A stretch of DNA of 36,161 bases from the NCBI RefSeq assembly GCF_004152865.1, contig NZ_SEOO01000034.1, positions 1 through 36,161 on the forward strand, in the 5' to 3' direction. This DNA is from Sphingobium cupriresistens. GTDB lineage: Bacteria > Pseudomonadota > Alphaproteobacteria > Sphingomonadales > Sphingomonadaceae. Position numbers and translations under genes: made by a program. Below the pieces are notes generated by a model that did not search any database, was not told the DNA's origin, and saw only the letters and a list, made by a program, of their open reading frames with translations. This document shows positions 32,250 to 36,161 of the stretch, one piece after another; the first letter of the stretch is position 1; each line of letters opens with the position of its first letter.

Positions 32250-33815
32250 TTAGCTTTTGCCTCTGCGCAAGGCAAGGGCCGCGCCCAGCAGGATGAGCAT
32301 CAGCAGGCCGGGCGCCCAGTTGCCAAGCCGGGCGAACAACGTGGGCGGGAGCGCCGGGGGCAGGGCGGCGTCGAGGAACCCGGCGCGGTTGAGGCCGAGC
32401 GTGTGGACGACATGGCCGCGCGCATCGATGATCGCCGAGACGCCGGTGGGGGTGGAGCGGATGATCGGCACGCCCTCCTCGATCGCGCGGAGACGCGCCT
32501 GGGCCAGATGCTGGACCGGGCCCCAACTGCCGAACCAGGCGTCGTTGGAGGGGTTGAAGAGGAAGGCGGGGCGGTTCGCGGCGTCGATGACATGGCCCGA
32601 AAAGATGATCTCGTAGCAAATCTGGACGCCCATTTTCAGCTCCGTGCGGCCAAGCGTGGCGGGCAGGGTCAGGCTTTGCGGGCCGGGGCCGGGCCAGAAA
32701 TCGGCGTCGCCGGGGACGAGGCGGGACAGGCCGATCGGCTGGAGGATCGAGCGCATCGGCAGATATTCGCCATAGGGGACCAGATGCGCCTTGTCATAGC
32801 GAGTGAGGAGGCGGGCGTCGGGGGTGACGATGAACAGGCTGTTGTTCGCGCCGGCCAGTTTCTGCTCTCCCACCGGGCTGTCCGGGTCGGGCTTGAAATA
32901 GACTTTGGTCGCGCCGGTCATCAGCAGGTCGCCGGGGCCGAGCAGGCCGGCGAGGCGGGCGCGCCAGTCGGGTTCCATGTCCAGATAGGCGGGGATGGCG
33001 GCTTCGGGCCAGAAGATCAGGCGCGGGGCCGGGCGCGGCGTGCCGGACAGGGCGGCGAGGGTGCGGAAATGCGCCTGTTCGAGGGCGGCGGAATATTTTT
33101 CGTCCTGGCCGATATTGGGCTGGACCACGCGGACGCGGGGCGCGCCGGGGGGTGTGATCGGGGCGGGGGAGAGGAGGCCCCAGAGCGAGAAGCAGAAGAA
33201 GGGCAGGAGCAGCGCGATGGCGGGCCTTGCCTGCCGACGCCAGGCGAGCAGGCATCCGGCCGCCGTCAGGATGGTGACGGCGCCCAGGCCATAGGTGCCG
33301 ATCACCGTCGCGCCGATCGCGGCGCGGGGCGCCAGCAGGACGGCGCCCAGCGGGTTCCAGGCGAAGCCGGTGAAGAGAGTCGCGCGCAGATATTCGGTGG
33401 CGAGCCAGGCGGCGGCGAGGAACAGGGGCGTAGCGTGTTCCCGCCTGCGCGGGAGCGCCGGGTTTTTGGACAGCCACCATGCGCCGAGCGTCGCAAAGCC
33501 GGGGAAGGCGGCGAGATAGAGCGACAGGAGGACCACCGCGCCATAGCCGAACCAGTGCGGCATCGAATCCTGGAAGGTGAAGGCGTGGGCGATCCAGTTG
33601 AGGCCACAGGTGAAATGGCCGACGCCGAACAGCCAACCGCGGGTGAAGGCGGCGCGGCGGTCGGGCGCGCGTTCGATCAGGACGATCAGCGCCGCTAGGC
33701 AGGCGAGGGTGACGGGCCAGAGGTCGAGCGGCGCGAAGCCGGTGGCCGAGGCGAAACCGGCGAGCAGCGCGGCCAGTTTCGGCCGGGCGGCGACCATGGC
33801 AAGCAGCGCGCGCAT
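32250..33815 (-). CDS. lnt: Apolipoprotein N-acyltransferase
   Basis: Lnt adds the third acyl chain to lipoproteins after LspA cleavage. The 521-residue protein has seven or so membrane segments, then a nitrilase-like domain with the catalytic triad Glu271 (FWPEAAIP), Lys342 (YDKAHLVPYGEYLP) and Cys400 (VQICYEIIF), and a last C-terminal membrane segment. Residues about 121-127 (LPRRREH) in the loop before AAAWLATEYLR are encoded by a copy of the dispersed CCCGCCTGCGCGGG palindrome, an in-frame insertion. ATG 33815 lies 5 bp after the YqaA-like gene, so the two are probably cotranscribed. Confidence 0.96.
   Translation of the reverse strand: MRALLAMVAARPKLAALLAGFASATGFAPLDLWPVTLACLAALIVLIERAPDRRAAFTRGWLFGVGHFTCGLNWIAHAFTFQDSMPHWFGYGAVVLLSLYLAAFPGFATLGAWWLSKNPALPRRREHATPLFLAAAWLATEYLRATLFTGFAWNPLGAVLLAPRAAIGATVIGTYGLGAVTILTAAGCLLAWRRQARPAIALLLPFFCFSLWGLLSPAPITPPGAPRVRVVQPNIGQDEKYSAALEQAHFRTLAALSGTPRPAPRLIFWPEAAIPAYLDMEPDWRARLAGLLGPGDLLMTGATKVYFKPDPDSPVGEQKLAGANNSLFIVTPDARLLTRYDKAHLVPYGEYLPMRSILQPIGLSRLVPGDADFWPGPGPQSLTLPATLGRTELKMGVQICYEIIFSGHVIDAANRPAFLFNPSNDAWFGSWGPVQHLAQARLRAIEEGVPIIRSTPTGVSAIIDARGHVVHTLGLNRAGFLDAALPPALPPTLFARLGNWAPGLLMLILLGAALALRRGKS
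33439..33454. repeat. Dispersed palindrome inside the lnt coding region
   Basis: TCCCGC (33439-33444) and GCGGGA (33449-33454) flank CTGC, giving the same core as the repeats at 7936-7989. Here it is translated as part of lnt without breaking the frame. Confidence 0.7.
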
Positions 33816-33820
33816 GGGCG

Positions 33821-34471
33821 TTATCGGGCGCCCGTCGCATTCAGCGTCGCCATGGTGGCGTGGCTGCACTTATCGTCCTTCTTCACGCCGCCGGTCAGCA
33901 TCGAGGCGGCGATGAAGCCGCCGACGATCAGGACGAGGAAAAGGGCGGAGAGGAGGGCGAGATATTTTTCGATGAACGCCTTGATCGGGCGGCCGAATTT
34001 CCAGAACAGGAAACCCACCAGCATGAACTGGAAAGCGCGGCTGACGATGCTGGCCCAGAGGAAGGTGAAGAGCGACAGGCCGACAAAGCCCGCCGTGATG
34101 GTGATGAGTTTGAACGGGATGGGCGTTGCGCCCTTGATCAGGATGATTTCCGCGCCGTAATCGCGCAGATAGCAGGCCGCGACCGGGAATTTGGCGGCGA
34201 GGCCCAGCGCAGTCAGGATCTGCTGGCCGAGGGCTTCGTACAGGAAATGGCCGATGCCATAGCCCAGCAGGCCGCCCAGCACCGAGGCCAGGGTGCAGAT
34301 GAAACCGAAGCGCAGCGCCTTTTCCGGCCGGGCCAGGCACATGAGGCCGAGCAGCGGATGCGGCGGGATCGGGAAGAAGCTCGATTCCATGAAGCTGATG
34401 GCGAAAAGCCAGCGTTCGGCGTGGCGATGCGCCGCCTTGGCCAGGGTCCATTGGTAGAGCTTGGTGAGCAT
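33821..34471 (-). CDS. YqaA family (DedA-like, SNARE-associated/VTT domain) membrane protein
   Basis: The 216-residue protein carries MESSFFPIPPHPLLGLMCLARPEKALRFG near the N-terminus, then GGLLGYGIGHFLYEALGQ and the conserved IILIKGATPIPFKLITITAGF motif of the YqaA branch of VTT-domain proteins. These have re-entrant loops and are linked to lipid scrambling or undecaprenyl-phosphate recycling in other branches. The role of this branch is not established. ATG 34471 follows the GNAT stop by 11 bp, and the stop is 5 bp before lnt, so GNAT-YqaA-lnt look like one transcript. Confidence 0.88.
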   Translation of the reverse strand: MLTKLYQWTLAKAAHRHAERWLFAISFMESSFFPIPPHPLLGLMCLARPEKALRFGFICTLASVLGGLLGYGIGHFLYEALGQQILTALGLAAKFPVAACYLRDYGAEIILIKGATPIPFKLITITAGFVGLSLFTFLWASIVSRAFQFMLVGFLFWKFGRPIKAFIEKYLALLSALFLVLIVGGFIAASMLTGGVKKDDKCSHATMATLNATGAR

Positions 34472-34482
34472 CGCGGCCGGGC

Positions 34483-35004
34483 CTAGCCGAGATCGTTTCG
34501 GGTCGCCAGCGCTTTTGCCAGCACCACCATCGCCAGCGGCGGATCGAGCGGGATCGGAAAGGGACGCGTTTCGCCGGTCAGGGCATAGCCGCGGCGCTGA
34601 TACCAGGCGATCAGTTCGGCGCGGCTGTCGATGACGGTCATTTCCATGAGGTGGGTGGCGAAGAGGCGGGCGGCATGATCCTCCGCCGCGGCGATGAGGC
34701 GACGGCCAAGGCCGCCGGCCTGGCGCGCGGGATCGATGCAGAGCAGGCCGAGATAGGCGATGCCGCCGCCCCGGTCCGTAATCTGGACGCAGCCGATCGG
34801 CATTTTCCCCGCATCCAGCGCGACCACCAGCCGTTCGGCAGGGCTGGCGAGGATCATGCGGAGTGTATCGAGGCTGGTGCGCGGGCCGGTGAGCAGGTCG
34901 GATTCGAAGGTCCAGCCGGCGCGGGCGGAGTCGCCGCGATAGGCGCGCTCTATCACCGGATGGAGCAGGGGCAGGTCGGCGGCGGTGGCGAGGCGGATGT
35001 CCAT
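34483..35004 (-). CDS. GNAT family N-acetyltransferase
   Basis: The 173-residue protein begins MDIRLATAADLPLLHPVIERAYRG, has the beta-4 strand IAYLGLLCIDPARQAGGLGRRLIAAAEDHA with the acetyl-CoA loop (QxxGLGRRL), and ends AWYQRRGYALTGETRPFPI, all typical of GNAT acyltransferases. The acceptor is unknown; small molecules or protein N-termini are possible. ATG 35016, four codons upstream, is an equally possible start since neither has a clear ribosome binding site. Confidence 0.88.
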   Translation of the reverse strand: MDIRLATAADLPLLHPVIERAYRGDSARAGWTFESDLLTGPRTSLDTLRMILASPAERLVVALDAGKMPIGCVQITDRGGGIAYLGLLCIDPARQAGGLGRRLIAAAEDHAARLFATHLMEMTVIDSRAELIAWYQRRGYALTGETRPFPIPLDPPLAMVVLAKALATRNDLG

Positions 35005-35094
35005 GGGCTTGCCCATAGCGATCCGGTGACGGCTTGGGCAAAGATATTGCGCCGGTTGATCGGGCGGATATTATGGCGGCGAAGGAGAGACGAT

Positions 35095-35337
35095 ATGCAG
35101 GGCATGGGCGAGGGCGGTTGTCCCTTCACCTTCAATACCGATCCCGCGACCTTCAAGGTCGGCGATCCGGTGAGTTACCGGGTGACGGGCAGCCTGGACG
35201 GTTTTCCGTTCGCCGGGGTCTTGCTGGAGGTGCATGACGACTATGTCGTGCTGACCAGCGACGAGGACGACAAGGCGAGCCGGATGCGGGCGACGCGGGA
35301 AAGCCGGCCGGTGGTGCGCGAAGAGGATGTGTGCTGA
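35095..35337 (+). CDS. Small conserved-looking hypothetical protein, 80 aa
   Basis: The product reads MQGMGEGGCPFTFNTDPATFKVGDPVSYRVTG..., with a predicted small beta-barrel pattern (VSYRV, GVLLEVHDDYVVLTSDED) like SH3-type domains, and an acidic C-terminus. AAGGAGAGA precedes ATG 35095 at good spacing, supporting translation. It is divergent from the GNAT gene. No family name can be given. Confidence 0.65.
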   Translation: MQGMGEGGCPFTFNTDPATFKVGDPVSYRVTGSLDGFPFAGVLLEVHDDYVVLTSDEDDKASRMRATRESRPVVREEDVC

Positions 35338-35380
35338 TTAAGGGCTAAGGTAGCGCCGGCCGTTCGACCGACGGGGTTGA

Positions 35381-36079
35381 TTGTCCAGCGTCGTCTGGGC
35401 ATGGACTTACCCCATAGAGTCCTTTTGGTCGGCGCGTTTGACATTGCATTCCATTTTCAAGGTTCCCGCGATTCCGTGGGACAAGGTGCGGCAGCGCGCA
35501 GGCGGCATGGCGTTCGCGTTGGTGCTAAACCTGCTGCTGCTGCTCGCGCTGTTCACCTTGTCGCCGAACATGGAGCCGCCCAAGCAGGAGGATCGCCTGC
35601 CGGTGACGTTCGACGTAGAGACGGGGCAGAAGACCGAGCAGCAACAGGCCAAGGCCGAAAAGGCGGAAAAGCGCGAGCAGAACAACGCCGCGCCGCAGCA
35701 ACAGGCCGATCCGGTGGTGCGCCCGCCCATCCCCGTCGAAAAGCCTGCGGAGCAGCCGCCATCGCCCTTCCCCTTCCTGACGCTTAGCCGCGAGCAGATG
35801 GCGTCGGCCGATATCGGCAACCTGCCCAAGGGCGCGCAGGGCGCGGGTCAGGGCAAGGGCGACAGCGCGGCGGTGGCCGGGCCGGGCGAAGGGCCGGGCG
35901 GGGTGCAGTTGTTTCCGGTTGATTGGTATAGGCGACCGACAAATGCGGAGTTGGACCCTTACATTCCAGTTGGTGCCCCGGCGAATGGATGGGGCAAGGT
36001 CGCATGTAAAATGGTCGATCATTTTCATGTCGAAATGAGAACGGCGGAGCAATATTCGACCACGGTAGCGGCGGGATAG
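35381..36079 (+). pseudogene. TonB-like single-span membrane protein, truncated by an IS element
   Basis: The frame encodes a membrane segment (AFALVLNLLLLLALFTL, near residues 43-60), then a Gln/Lys/Glu- and Pro-rich region (KAEKAEKREQNNAAPQQQ, RPPIPVEKPAEQPP) as in TonB-type energy transducers. It ends in WYRRPTNAELDPYIPVGAPANGWGKVACKMVDHFHVE. In sphingomonad relatives as I recall them, this last part continues for about 50-60 residues with a conserved QAAWQFxVxPP section. Here the native sequence stops at codon 218 (36034) and 14 foreign residues follow to a TAG, matching the start of IS21-like DNA. The TTG at 35381 is only the upper limit of the frame; another start before the membrane segment is likely. 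Confidence 0.65.
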
Positions 36080-36161
36080 TCCTGCTGCGGGCGGCGTAAA
36101 AGTCGTCCACCTTGAAGCCTTTCTGCCGAGTCAGGGAGGTGTGGGGATCTACAGCGTGGAA
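36035..36161 (+). mobile_element. Left end of an IS21-family insertion sequence (partial, runs off the window)
   Basis: From about 36035 three related motifs occur: ACGGCGGAGCAATATTCGAC, GCGGCGGGATAGTCCTG and GCGGCGTAAAAGTCGTCCAC. They resemble the multiple terminal repeats that mark IS21-family ends (typically GGCGxAAAxTC). The break coincides with loss of the TonB-like reading frame. The right end, target duplication and most of istAB lie outside the window. Confidence 0.7.
36141..36161 (+). CDS. Start of an IS21 transposase (IstA-like), partial
   Basis: GTG GGG ATC TAC AGC GTG GAA reads M/V-G-I-Y-S-V-E, which resembles the N-terminus of IS21 IstA transposases (YSVE followed by a tyrosine or arginine-rich helix). 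AGGGAGG lies immediately before, perhaps too close for this GTG, so the true start may differ. Only seven codons are in the window. Confidence 0.5.

Noticed and set aside
31074..33698. Long plus-strand open frame of 874 codons
   Set aside because: It is antisense to metK and lnt, both clearly real, and its Gly/Arg/Asp/Ala-rich translation is the usual shadow of high-GC coding DNA.
35438..35443. TTGACA as a -35 box before the TonB-like gene
   Set aside because: No -10-like hexamer lies 16-18 bases downstream, and the position is inside the open frame.
1..36161. CRISPR array, prophage or toxin-antitoxin locus
   Set aside because: No regularly spaced direct repeats, Cas genes, phage structural genes or recognisable toxin-antitoxin pairs were seen; repeats present are inverted and dispersed.

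Overview
The window is a GC-rich alphaproteobacterial chromosome segment, most probably from a sphingomonad (Sphingobium/Sphingomonas type). The reasons are the gene order purE-purK-folA-ribF-ileS-lspA-DUF3035, the minus-strand order lnt-metK-trmB, a large TonB-dependent receptor, and dispersed CGTTCG...CGAACG and CCCGCCTGCGCGGG palindromes. No database search was possible, so all assignments rest on motifs, length and context.

Layout. 1-1440: a visibly AT-richer left edge with one membrane-anchored alpha/beta hydrolase, ending in an AT-rich palindrome and a tRNA T-loop-like scrap. 1532-5769: a ferredoxin-reductase-like flavoprotein, a dispersed repeat, SppA (minus) and gpmA (plus). 5874-7922: purE-purK-folA, tightly coupled. 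8058-12967: ribF, a repeat, then ileS-lspA-DUF3035 lipoprotein with overlapping start/stop codons. 12982-19637 (minus): a DUF4403 lipoprotein, dxs, a Zur-type regulator, and a translationally coupled Fe-S scaffold-like gene, CPA2 antiporter and DUF423 gene. 19747-21383 (plus): DUF188 protein and HI0933-like flavoprotein. 21427-23306 (minus): a LytS/LytR-type two-component pair.

23451-28636 is the accessory part: small unknown proteins, a single-domain ModE-like regulator, a SpoIIAA/STAS-like protein, and a TonB-dependent receptor. The receptor's upstream region carries a near-perfect Mo-box (24893-24920). I read this as a candidate molybdenum/tungsten-responsive outer-membrane uptake module whose regulator lacks the molybdate-binding domain; this is the most interesting prediction in the window.

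28705-35004 (minus): an SDR oxidoreductase, trmB, a palindrome-rich gap of about 690 bp, metK, lnt, a YqaA-type membrane protein and a GNAT acetyltransferase. A perfect 20-bp operator-like palindrome lies in the short lnt-metK gap. lnt itself contains an in-frame copy of a dispersed palindrome. At the right end a small unknown gene is followed by a TonB-like membrane protein that appears cut off at about 36035 by the left end of an IS21-family element, whose first transposase codons run off the window.

Functional themes: purine, folate, flavin and isoprenoid precursor synthesis; lipoprotein maturation (lspA and lnt with two predicted lipoproteins); metal-responsive regulation (Zur, ModE-like); and envelope transport.
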